7,226 nt of DNA, from NCBI GenBank assembly GCA_017630975.1, contig JAGBUF010000375.1, positions 1 through 7,226 on the forward strand. Direction: 5' to 3'. Source of the stretch: Paraprevotella sp. (GTDB lineage Bacteria > Bacteroidota > Bacteroidia > Bacteroidales > Bacteroidaceae). Positions 1 through 6,387 of this stretch are shown in pieces. Both the position numbers and the translations under genes were made by a program. The first letter of the stretch is position 1, and every line of letters begins with the position of its first letter. The notes under the pieces were generated by a model. It searched no databases and was not told the DNA's origin. It saw only the letters and a program-made list of their open reading frames with translations.

Positions 1-846
1 ATGGATGTCATTGCGCATAGCATCGAGCAGCTTCTTTACAACAGGAGCATAGGTTCTTGTGGGTGAAAGCACTAGTTTTCCAGCATTGACTGGGCTTCCC
101 TCCACTTTGTCGTCCAATCTATATGCACCGCTATATACGAGTTCTTTTGGAACAGAATGGTCGTAACTTTCTGGATATTTTTCTGCCAGATACTTGCTGA
201 AAACGTCGTGTCTGGCGCTAGTTAGTCCGTTGCTTCCCATTCCACCGTTGTATTCTTTCTCGTATGTGGCTTGTCCGCAACTGCTTAGTCCGACAATCAC
301 ATCACCGGGACGGATGTTCGCATTGTCAATCACATCACTACGTTTCATACGGCAAGTGACAGTTGAGTCTACGATGATGGTGCGTACCAAATCGCCGACG
401 TCGGCAGTTTCTCCTCCTGTAGCATAGATGCCGATTCCCATATTTCGCATTTCTGAAAGCAATTCATCTGTACCGTTGATAATCGCACTAATGACCTCTC
501 CGGGAATGAGCATTTTGTTTCTTCCAATGGTAGAAGACACCAGAATGTTGTCTACAGCACCCACACAAAGCAAATCATCTGTATTCATGATCAGCGCATC
601 TTGTGCTATACCTTTCCAAACAGAAATGTCTCCGGTTTCTTTCCAATACATATATGCCAACGACGATTTTGTCCCTGCACCATCGGCATGCATGATATTA
701 CAATATTCTGGATCCCCACCCAATATATCGGGGATGATTTTACAGAAAGCTTGTGGGAAAATGCCTTTGTCTATGTTCTTGATGGCATTGTGTACATCTT
801 CTTTAGCTGCGGATACGCCGCGCATCATGTAGCGTTGATTGCTCAT
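1..846 (-). CDS. purM: Phosphoribosylformylglycinamidine cyclo-ligase (AIR synthase), C-terminus beyond left edge
   Basis: PurM makes 5-aminoimidazole ribonucleotide from FGAM with ATP, the fifth step of cytosolic de novo purine synthesis. The frame is open from the ATG at 844-846 to the window edge, giving 282 residues without a stop. Bacteroidales PurM is roughly 390 residues, so about 100 C-terminal residues are missing. Family landmarks appear in order: DGAGTK at 55-60 (ATP/phosphate loop), MNTDDLLCVGA near 87-97, GGETADVGD at 144-152, GSNGLTSAR at 204-212 and SPTRTY at 261-266. All match the PurM/AIRS fold, and no defect is seen. The first ATG is used; it sits about 25 nt behind a clear promoter (876-906) with no strong Shine-Dalgarno, as is usual in this phylum. 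The gene follows the phoH-to-hydrolase operon on the same strand after 114 nt, and its own promoter suggests separate or additional control. Confidence 0.95.
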   Translation of the reverse strand, partial: MSNQRYMMRGVSAAKEDVHNAIKNIDKGIFPQAFCKIIPDILGGDPEYCNIMHADGAGTKSSLAYMYWKETGDISVWKGIAQDALIMNTDDLLCVGAVDNILVSSTIGRNKMLIPGEVISAIINGTDELLSEMRNMGIGIYATGGETADVGDLVRTIIVDSTVTCRMKRSDVIDNANIRPGDVIVGLSSCGQATYEKEYNGGMGSNGLTSARHDVFSKYLAEKYPESYDHSVPKELVYSGAYRLDDKVEGSPVNAGKLVLSPTRTYAPVVKKLLDAMRNDIH

Positions 847-875
847 AATAGGAGTTTAAAAATTAATATTTCTTG

Positions 876-906
876 CAAAATTACTCTAAATATGCTGTGT
901 TGCCAA
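876..906 (-). promoter_or_regulatory. Promoter of purM (Bacteroidetes type)
   Basis: Read on the minus strand, TTGG (903-906) is followed after 19 nt by TAATTTTG (876-883). This matches the Bacteroidetes primary-sigma pattern of a -33 TTG element and a -7 TAnnTTTG element. Transcription would begin near 870, leaving a leader of about 25 nt before the purM ATG. The rest of the 847-960 gap is A/T-rich. It contains only weak inverted repeats and no convincing terminator for the upstream hydrolase gene, so read-through into purM is possible. Confidence 0.7.
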
Positions 907-960
907 GATTTAGGCGAAAAACTTCACCATTAAATTTTACTTGTGTAATACAATGGCGAA

Positions 961-1944
961 TCATGGTGATTTCATTATGTTGTATTTCTCAAGGAAACGT
1001 TTTACTATTTCGGTGTATTCTTTAGGGTATTTGTAATATGAATCTGCATGATTACCGCCAGGGGCGTGCCAGATTTCTTTGATACCGTTCTTGTGTTGGT
1101 ATAAGGTGTCACTCATCCATGTAGGAACAAATGTGTCATTGGCTCCATGAATGAAAAGCATGGGGCGTTCGCATTGCTTTATCTGTTGCAAAGGTGAAGC
1201 TTCATTGAAATTCCATCCGAATCGAATGTCTGTGAGCCAACTCGCCAAGTGTAAAAGAGGGAAGGTAGGTAATCCGAATTGTTCTTTCAATTCACCGGCA
1301 TATTCGTCCCAAACGCTTGTATATCCACAGTCATTGATGAAACAACGAACGTAGTCGGGTGTTTTCTCTCCGCTTACGCACATGGTCGTTGCTCCACCCA
1401 TGGAAATGCCATGAACAACCATATTGCAGCGCGTCGTATCTGTTGCAAATAATTCATGGGCAACTTCTATCCATTGTAAGACATCTTTTCGGTCGTTCCA
1501 TCCCATTTGAATATGGGTTCCTTCACTCAATCCGGAGTATCTTAAATCGGGGAGGAGAATATTGTATTGCAAGTCATGATGATACATATAACCTATGTGC
1601 ATCATCCGAATGGCATTGTCTGTATAGCCATGGATGATGACGGCACTTTGGGTAGTACAAGAGTCAGCTTGTAGAAAATAAGCGTGTAGTTTGGTGTTGT
1701 CTTTTGCCAGAATAAACGTGTCTTTTAATGCGTGGTTGTAGGTGATACTATCCAACCATGTTTGTATGTGTGGGTAATGAGCCTTTATGTATTCAAACGA
1801 CCCCGAAATGTCTTTCCCTCGTGGGTTGCCTTCGGCTTGTAGTGCATACCACTGCAGGTAGAATGTGGCACTGGTCAAGAGCGCGACCATGATTAGAATA
1901 AAGATGCTTGTGCCAATCAGTATGTTTTTATGTATTTTTTTCAT
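961..1944 (-). CDS. Membrane-anchored alpha/beta hydrolase
   Basis: This 327-residue protein has an N-terminal hydrophobic segment at about residues 8-30 preceded by lysines, so it is probably a signal anchor with the enzyme domain in the periplasm. The catalytic domain has the alpha/beta-hydrolase order: HGY oxyanion-hole motif at 105-107, nucleophile elbow G-I-S-M-G with Ser181, Asp270 in the GANDTFVP segment as the acid, and His299 in GGNHAD as the base. This is the layout of Bacteroidales serine hydrolases loosely annotated as 'alpha/beta hydrolase', related to BAAT/esterase or prolyl-oligopeptidase-like groups. The substrate cannot be read from sequence; esterase, lipase or peptidase activity are all possible. 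Its ATG overlaps the aroE stop by 4 nt (ATGA, 1941-1944), implying translational coupling at the end of the phoH-purC-ubiE-aroE operon. No link to shikimate metabolism is evident. Confidence 0.9.
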   Translation of the reverse strand: MKKIHKNILIGTSIFILIMVALLTSATFYLQWYALQAEGNPRGKDISGSFEYIKAHYPHIQTWLDSITYNHALKDTFILAKDNTKLHAYFLQADSCTTQSAVIIHGYTDNAIRMMHIGYMYHHDLQYNILLPDLRYSGLSEGTHIQMGWNDRKDVLQWIEVAHELFATDTTRCNMVVHGISMGGATTMCVSGEKTPDYVRCFINDCGYTSVWDEYAGELKEQFGLPTFPLLHLASWLTDIRFGWNFNEASPLQQIKQCERPMLFIHGANDTFVPTWMSDTLYQHKNGIKEIWHAPGGNHADSYYKYPKEYTEIVKRFLEKYNIMKSP

Positions 1945-2686
1945 TCGTCTTTATTTGTCCAAATGTTCCATGCTGCTTTGGCTTGCAGGAGCAACATTTC
2001 CAAACCGTTTTTAGTGGTGGCGCCCACTGCTTTTCCTTTCTTCAGAAACAGTGTCTCTTCCGGATTGTAGACGAGATCATACAAAATATGGCCTTCTCCA
2101 ATGAACTCATAAGGGATTTCCGGACATTCATCTGTATGAGGGTGCATACCGACTGGTGTGCAATTGATTACAACCGTGTGCTCCTTCATGACCTTGGATG
2201 TTAATTGTGAGTAGGTCAGAGTGTTATCACAACTTCTTCTGCTTACAAAAAGGGTCTCGATGTTCAGTTGTTGCAATCCGAATTGGACGGCTTTCGATGC
2301 TCCTCCCGTACCTAAAATAAGTGCCTTTTTATGTGTTGGATTCAACAAAGGTTGTAGGGATTCGGTAAATCCGATAACATCTGTGTTGAATCCTTTGAGA
2401 CGGATTTTATTTTCTTGTTGATGCACCTTGATGACGTTTACTGCGCCAATGGATTTTGCTTCCTCGCTGAGTTCGTCTAAGAATGGTATGACTTTTTCTT
2501 TGTAGGGGATAGTGACATTCAGTCCTTTAATTTGTTGACGGGTAAGGACTTCGTTCAATAGTTCAATAGTTGGAATGTCAAAATTGAGATATTGTGCATC
2601 AATGTTTTCCGTTTGGAATTTTGATTAAAAAAGTCCTTGGAGAATGAATGACCAAGGGGATGCCCTATCAATCCGTATAGATCCAT
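1941..2686 (-). pseudogene. aroE: Shikimate dehydrogenase, frame broken by an apparent 1-nt deletion (real lesion or sequence error)
   Basis: AroE reduces 3-dehydroshikimate to shikimate with NADPH in chorismate synthesis. From the ATG at 2684-2686 the frame begins MDLYGLIGHPLGHSFSKDFFNQ, which includes the shikimate-binding Ser14 and Ser16. It then loses family similarity and stops at TGA 2555-2557. The rest of the protein lies in the -1 frame, open down to the TGA at 1941. Adding one A to the minus-strand A-run at 2619-2622 turns CAA-AA-TTC into CAA-AAA-TTC and joins both parts into a 248-residue AroE of normal length. In restored numbering, NVTIPYK carries catalytic Lys63, GFNTD carries catalytic Asp103, GTGGAS at 126-131 is the nucleotide-binding loop, and NGLEMLLLQA lies near the C-terminus. 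The 3' part has only a TTG (2556-2558) as its first in-frame NTG-type start, which encodes an internal leucine. The gene starts 6 nt after ubiE and overlaps the hydrolase by 4 nt. Confidence 0.92.
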
Positions 2687-2692
2687 ATTGTA

Positions 2693-3427
2693 TTATTTGG
2701 TGGCAAGATACATGGTACAGATGCCAAATGTAAAACGTTTGAATATTACATCTGAGAATCCGGCTTTTTTTAGAATGGATTGCATGATTTCTCCTTGTGG
2801 GAAGGCTGCCATGGTTGCCGGTAGATATGTGTATGCACTATTGTCCTTTGAGATGATTTTCCCTATTGTGGGCATAATGATTTTAGCATAAATGGAGAAT
2901 AGTTGCTTCATGGGGAATTTGTGGGGTGAACTCAATTCTACGATGAGTAAATGACCATTGGGTTTTAAAACCCTGCAAATTTCACTTAACCCCTTATCCA
3001 GATCCTCAAAATTACGCACTCCGTACGCGACTGTTACTGCATCGAAGGTGGAATCTTCAAAAGTCAAGTTTCCACAATCTTCGCGTTGGAAATGAATGAT
3101 GTGGTCTATTCCTGCAGTTTTCACCTTTTGTCGGCCAACTTCCATCATGCCTTCTGATATATCGGCTCCAATAATAGACTCGGGCTTCAGTCTGTTGGCA
3201 GAAAGAATGGCAAAATCTCCGGTTCCCGTAGCAATGTCAAGTAGATGCTTTGGTTGATATGGACGCAATGCGTCAATGGCTTTCTTTCGCCAACGTTTGT
3301 CAATACCAAAGGAAAGACAATGGTTCAATAAGTCATAAGTGTGAGCAATGTTGTTGAACATTTCTTCAACTTGCTCACGCTTATGGCCATCCCTTTCATA
3401 GGGCTTTATTTTTTCTTGTTCGTACAC
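2693..3427 (-). CDS. ubiE: Demethylmenaquinone methyltransferase (UbiE/MenG)
   Basis: This SAM-dependent C-methyltransferase performs the last step of menaquinone synthesis (demethylmenaquinone to menaquinone). In anaerobic Bacteroidales the quinone is menaquinone, so the MenG role is inferred rather than ubiquinone synthesis. The 244-residue length is typical. Landmarks are [13 protein letters not shown] at 23-35, SAM-binding motif [11 protein letters not shown] at 64-73, the acidic residue of GADIS (Asp89), [12 protein letters not shown] at 135-146, [13 protein letters not shown] at 152-164, and the C-terminal [11 protein letters not shown] and TFGICTMY segments. The start is the GTG at 3425-3427: the family-like N-terminus (EQEKIKPY) begins there, the next in-frame ATG is residue 23 inside a conserved block, and the purC stop lies only 7 nt upstream. 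AAAG just before the GTG is the only hint of a ribosome site. It is third in the phoH operon. Confidence 0.95.
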   Translation of the reverse strand: MYEQEKIKPYERDGHKREQVEEMFNNIAHTYDLLNHCLSFGIDKRWRKKAIDALRPYQPKHLLDIATGTGDFAILSANRLKPESIIGADISEGMMEVGRQKVKTAGIDHIIHFQREDCGNLTFEDSTFDAVTVAYGVRNFEDLDKGLSEICRVLKPNGHLLIVELSSPHKFPMKQLFSIYAKIIMPTIGKIISKDNSAYTYLPATMAAFPQGEIMQSILKKAGFSDVIFKRFTFGICTMYLATK

Positions 3428-3434
3428 CTTTATA

Positions 3435-4379
3435 TTATAGGTTGTTTAAATAAGCTGTTACATTCTTTTCAATGCGAACATATAAATCCTCATCAGATTC
3501 TTTGCAGAATGATTCTCCGGTAATATGCTCATACAGTTCAATGTAACGATTGGATATGCCTTCAACGATTTCAGGTGTCATTTCAGGAACTTCTTGTCCT
3601 TCTTTTCCTTGAAAACCATTGTCCATCAGCCATTCACGTACAAACTCTTTAGAGAGTTGTTTTTGTGGTTCACCGGCTGCAAAACGCTCTTCATATCCTT
3701 CGGAATAGAAATATCTACTGCTGTCAGGTGTGTGAATTTCATCCATCAAATAGATTTTTCCATCATGCTTTCCGAATTCATATTTTGTATCTACCAAAAT
3801 CAAACCGCGTTCAGCCGCCATTTCTGTACCTCTTTTGAATAGAGCTAATGTGTATTTCTCCAATAATTCGTATTCTTCCGGAGTGGCAAGACCTTGTGCC
3901 AGAATTTCTTCTTTTGATATATCAGCGTCATGTTCGCCAATTTCAGCTTTGGTAGTGGGGGTAATGATAGGCTCAGGGAATTTCTGATTTTCCTTCATGC
4001 CTTCAGGTAGTTTTACTCCACATATTTCGCGAACGCCGCTTTTGTAAGCTCTCCATGCAGAACCGCATAAGTATCCACGTACAATCATTTCAACGGCAAA
4101 ACCTTCGCAGCGTACGCCAACAGTTACCATTGGGTCTGGGGTAGCCAATTTCCAGTTGGGACAAATGTCGGTTGTTGCATCAAGGAATTTTGCTGCGATT
4201 TGGTTGAGCATTTGTCCTTTGAATGGGATTCCCTTAGGGAGAACTACATCAAATGCTGAAATGCGGTCGGTAGCTACCATTACAAGTTTATCTCCTACGC
4301 TGTAAACATCGCGTACTTTACCATGATAAACACCTGTCTGTCCAGGGAAATTGTACTCTGTTGCTGTTAATGCTTTCAT
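3435..4379 (-). CDS. purC: Phosphoribosylaminoimidazole-succinocarboxamide synthase (SAICAR synthetase)
   Basis: PurC joins aspartate to CAIR using ATP, giving SAICAR in cytosolic purine synthesis. The protein has 314 residues, the long form common in Bacteroidetes and comparable to yeast Ade1 rather than the roughly 240-residue E. coli form. Landmarks are the N-terminal YHGKVRDVY (18-26) ATP-binding strand, TDRISAFD (37-44), [12 protein letters not shown] (101-112), [17 protein letters not shown] (135-151, first SAICAR synthetase signature), LVDTKYEFG (195-203, second signature) and [12 protein letters not shown] (212-223). All are intact. The start is the ATG at 4377-4379, with an AGAAAAGA stretch just upstream as a weak ribosome site. 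It lies 27 nt after phoH and 7 nt before ubiE. A small inverted repeat occupies the phoH-purC gap. Confidence 0.97.
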   Translation of the reverse strand: MKALTATEYNFPGQTGVYHGKVRDVYSVGDKLVMVATDRISAFDVVLPKGIPFKGQMLNQIAAKFLDATTDICPNWKLATPDPMVTVGVRCEGFAVEMIVRGYLCGSAWRAYKSGVREICGVKLPEGMKENQKFPEPIITPTTKAEIGEHDADISKEEILAQGLATPEEYELLEKYTLALFKRGTEMAAERGLILVDTKYEFGKHDGKIYLMDEIHTPDSSRYFYSEGYEERFAAGEPQKQLSKEFVREWLMDNGFQGKEGQEVPEMTPEIVEGISNRYIELYEHITGESFCKESDEDLYVRIEKNVTAYLNNL

Positions 4380-4391
4380 ATCTTTTCTATT

Positions 4392-4410
4392 TTAGAATTT
4401 ATATTTCTAA
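4392..4410. repeat. Short inverted repeat in the phoH-purC gap
   Basis: TTAGAA (4392-4397) and TTCTAA (4405-4410) form a perfect 6-bp inverted repeat around a 7-nt A/T spacer, overlapping the phoH stop codon. In the phoH-purC transcript it would give only a weak hairpin just upstream of the purC ribosome-binding region. It has no U-tract suitable for a terminator. It may be a chance A/T-rich palindrome. Confidence 0.35.
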
Positions 4411-5432
4411 TTGTCGCCCCACGTACCCGGATCTATACACAATGTGGTATTGTCGTTGGGAGTGATGGTGTTTTTTTGTTTTTTTATCTTAGCAATTTTC
4501 TTATCGTGCTTTTCATAAGCTTCCACAATGCGCGTCACTAATTTATGACGTACAATGTCTTTCTTGTTCATTTCTATGAACGCAATCCCCTTTATGTTCT
4601 TTAGGATAGAGATAGAGTCCGTTAATCCTGAACGCTGGGATGGAGGAAGGTCTATTTGTGTCATGTCGCCGGTAATAATCATCTTGGTGTTCATGCCCAT
4701 TCGGGTGAGAAACATTTTGATTTGTGCCGGTGTTGTGTTTTGTGCCTCGTCTAAAATGACAACGGCGTCATTCAGCGTTCTACCACGCATAAATGCCAAT
4801 GGCGCTATCTGTATGATGTTTTGCTCCATCATTTCTTGTAATTTTACAGTCGGAATCATATCCTGTAATGCGTCATACAATGGTTGGAGGTAGGGGTCAA
4901 TCTTTTCTTTCATATCACCGGGTAGAAAACCTAATTTTTCTCCGGCTTCAACAGCGGGTCTGCTTAAAATGATTTTCCGGATTTCTTTGTTCTTTAAAGC
5001 TTTTACAGCTAAAGCAATGCTGGTATATGTTTTTCCGGAACCGGCAGGACCAATCGCAAAAATCATATCGTTTTCCTCGTAGGCTTTTACGAGTTTCTGT
5101 TGATTCTCGCTTCTGGCGGTAATGGGTTTCCCGTTTACGCTATATACAATGACTCCTTCAATACATTCTTTTTGAGTTTTCTTTCCTTTGATAATACAAA
5201 TAATGTCCTCCTCTTTCAGACAATTATATTTAGCGCAATGCTTTTCTAAAGCTGTGATATGTTCTTCAAATGCGCATAACTCTTCTTCGTCGCCCATGAC
5301 TTTGATTACATTCCCACGTGCAACGATACGTAATTTAGGGTATAGTGCCTTGATGATTTGGATGTTGGTGTTGTTGACACCATAAAAACTCACCAGGTCA
5401 ATATCTTCAAGTATGATATGTTTTTCTATCAT
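4407..5432 (-). CDS. phoH: PhoH-family ATPase
   Basis: PhoH-family proteins are cytosolic P-loop ATPases, thought to act in RNA metabolism; the exact role is unsettled. From the ATG at 5430-5432 the protein has 341 residues, typical of PhoH/PhoL. An N-terminal alpha/beta region (about 1-90) includes KLRIVARGNVIKVMGD, resembling the KH-like segment seen in this family. The ATPase core follows, with Walker A GPAGSGKT at 128-135, SRPAVEAGEKLGFLPGD near 157-173, Walker B VILDEAQN at 225-232, and an ITGDMTQIDLP segment near 253-263. The start is fixed by the promoter: a TTG 18 nt further upstream (5448-5450) lies inside the -7 element, so it cannot be in the mRNA from that promoter. It is the first gene of the leftward operon phoH-purC-ubiE-aroE-hydrolase. 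The C-terminal tail is lysine-rich (about 309-321), then ends in CIDPGTWGDN. Confidence 0.95.
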   Translation of the reverse strand: MIEKHIILEDIDLVSFYGVNNTNIQIIKALYPKLRIVARGNVIKVMGDEEELCAFEEHITALEKHCAKYNCLKEEDIICIIKGKKTQKECIEGVIVYSVNGKPITARSENQQKLVKAYEENDMIFAIGPAGSGKTYTSIALAVKALKNKEIRKIILSRPAVEAGEKLGFLPGDMKEKIDPYLQPLYDALQDMIPTVKLQEMMEQNIIQIAPLAFMRGRTLNDAVVILDEAQNTTPAQIKMFLTRMGMNTKMIITGDMTQIDLPPSQRSGLTDSISILKNIKGIAFIEMNKKDIVRHKLVTRIVEAYEKHDKKIAKIKKQKNTITPNDNTTLCIDPGTWGDN

Positions 5433-5447
5433 CGGTCTAATTTTCTG

Positions 5448-5455
5448 CAAAAATA
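5448..5455 (-). promoter_or_regulatory. -7 element of the phoH operon promoter
   Basis: The minus strand reads TATTTTTG, a match to TAnnTTTG. Transcription would start near 5441-5444, giving a leader of only about 10 nt before the phoH ATG. No good TTTG is seen at the expected -33 position, so the upstream element is weak or degenerate. This is the only promoter candidate seen for the five-gene operon. Confidence 0.55.
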
Positions 5456-5487
5456 ATCATAATGTTTTTATTTCACTATGTTTTGGT

Positions 5488-5495
5488 TATCTTTG
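5488..5495 (+). promoter_or_regulatory. -7 element of the DUF5715-like gene promoter
   Basis: TATCTTTG matches TAnnTTTG exactly. A T-rich stretch TGTTTTT (5463-5469) lies at about the -33 distance but is not a perfect TTTG. Transcription would begin near 5500, followed by a 15-20 nt A-rich leader to the ATG at 5517. The site lies back to back with the phoH promoter, the two -7 elements being 32 bp apart. Confidence 0.6.
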
Positions 5496-5516
5496 TGGCG
5501 CTTAAAAATAAAAAAA

Positions 5517-6329
5517 ATGTCCCGAAAATTACGAAAAGAAATTTATCTGCTATTCTTTGCTCTTGTGGTTGGAATGTTGTCAATTGTGCGATGCGTTCGT
5601 CCTGAAGTTCAAGAGGGGGCAATGGCTTCGGGATGTGAGGTAAATGATAGTGCAGTTTTCCATCAAAAGGACAATCAAAACAACGGAAAAGATAAGAGTG
5701 ATTGTGTGTACATGGATGATATTGCATATAGTATACCGCAGTTCAAGGATAGTCATGGAAACTATAAAAAGACACGCGTATATAGCGTCCCGGGTTTTCG
5801 TAGGACGTTTCCGGATTTGCAGGATGTACAGTTGGCTGCTGCCAAAAAATGGGGGGTCACTCCTGTGAGAGACAGGGCAGAGGCGGAGATGCGCAAGGAT
5901 GAATTGGTATATGTGGGAGCGAATCCGTTTTATACCATGGACGACAAGATGGGGTATTCTGTTCCATATTTGGTGCCGCATGCAAGTAATTTGCTGCAAA
6001 AAATCAGTAGGAATTTTATGGACTCTTTGGCCATGAAACGCATACCTTTGCATACTTTGATTGTGACGTCTGTCTTGCGTACTGAAGACGACGTGCGTCG
6101 TTTACGTCGTGTCAATGTGAATGCTTCTCCTGAGAGTTGTCATCGTTACGGGACCACAGTCGATATATGTTATAATCGTTTCAATCGCATCAATAAGGAT
6201 AAGGGGCAGGTGAGCAGTGCAACCTTAAAATGGGTGTTGTCGGAGGTACTTCGGGATTTGCGTAAGGCTGGGGAATGTTATGTGAAATATGAAGTAAAAC
6301 AAGGTTGCTTTCATATTACCGTGCGCTGA
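5517..6329 (+). CDS. DUF5715-like exported protein with a Zn-peptidase (M15/LAS)-like motif
   Basis: This 270-residue protein resembles the DUF5715 family of Bacteroidales, as recalled and not searched. An N-terminal basic stretch and hydrophobic helix (about 9-25) form an uncleaved signal anchor or signal peptide. A polar linker follows (about 30-65), then a conserved block: RVYSVPGFRRTFPDLQDVQLAAAKKWGV (87-114), ELVYVGANPFY (129-139), YSVPYLVPHA (147-156) and IVTSVLRTEDDV (182-193). The C-terminal part holds S207-x-H209-x-x-G-x-x-x-D216, the metal-ligand pattern of LAS/M15 D-Ala-D-Ala peptidases, and a later GCFHI with His266 that could be the third ligand. A cell-wall peptidase role is therefore possible but unproven. 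Cys26 is preceded by Arg, so it is not a lipobox. The start at 5517 is preferred over the ATG at 5478 because that one lies upstream of the promoter -7 box. No terminator is seen after it. Confidence 0.85.
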   Translation: MSRKLRKEIYLLFFALVVGMLSIVRCVRPEVQEGAMASGCEVNDSAVFHQKDNQNNGKDKSDCVYMDDIAYSIPQFKDSHGNYKKTRVYSVPGFRRTFPDLQDVQLAAAKKWGVTPVRDRAEAEMRKDELVYVGANPFYTMDDKMGYSVPYLVPHASNLLQKISRNFMDSLAMKRIPLHTLIVTSVLRTEDDVRRLRRVNVNASPESCHRYGTTVDICYNRFNRINKDKGQVSSATLKWVLSEVLRDLRKAGECYVKYEVKQGCFHITVR

Positions 6330-6347
6330 TTTTAAACCTTTTTGAGA

Positions 6348-6376
6348 TTTGTTTGTCCTATAAATAGGTAACTTTA
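6348..6376 (+). promoter_or_regulatory. Candidate promoter of the Gly-rich secreted protein gene
   Basis: TTTGTTTG (6348-6355) is followed by TAACTTTA (6369-6376), a near match to TAnnTTTG with the final G replaced by A. Spacing from the first TTTG is 17 nt, slightly short of the usual 19-20. Between them lies the inverted repeat CCTAT-AA-ATAGG (6357-6368). Transcription would begin near 6381 with a very short A-rich leader. Read-through from the upstream gene is also possible because no terminator separates them. Confidence 0.45.
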
Positions 6377-6387
6377 AAACGAAAATT

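Noticed and set aside
194..933. Plus-strand open frames over 194-427, 428-832 and 601-933
   Set aside because: They are antisense to the clear purM coding sequence and its upstream region, and their translations show no family features.
910..970. Terminator between the hydrolase and purM
   Set aside because: Only scattered short inverted repeats (for example CACCAT/ATGGTG with a 37-nt loop) occur, with no stable GC stem and no T-tract.
2554..2569. 8-bp tandem duplication (TTCAATAG twice) in aroE as the cause of the frameshift
   Set aside because: An 8-bp insertion would also shift the frame correctly, but removing it leaves residues 23-43 in a frame that does not resemble AroE. Restoring one A at 2619-2622 gives a family-like sequence on both sides and keeps the duplicated bases as ordinary codons.
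2600..2635. Programmed -1 frameshifting or transcriptional slippage in aroE
   Set aside because: Slippage at the T6 run (2626-2632 region) leads straight to a TAA in the new frame. The A4 run is too short for efficient slippage, no classic X XXY YYZ heptamer is in phase, and AroE is not known to use recoding.
5433..5450. Upstream TTG start for phoH
   Set aside because: The TTG overlaps the -7 promoter element, and family proteins usually begin with a sequence like MIEKxIxLEDID, matching the ATG at 5432.
5478..5516. Upstream ATG start for the DUF5715-like gene
   Set aside because: The ATG precedes a perfect TAnnTTTG box, so the transcript from that promoter would not include it. The ATG at 5517 gives a normal signal sequence directly.
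5580..6053. Minus-strand 157-codon open frame
   Set aside because: It is antisense to the DUF5715-like gene, shows no recognisable domain, and has a composition typical of a reverse-frame shadow.
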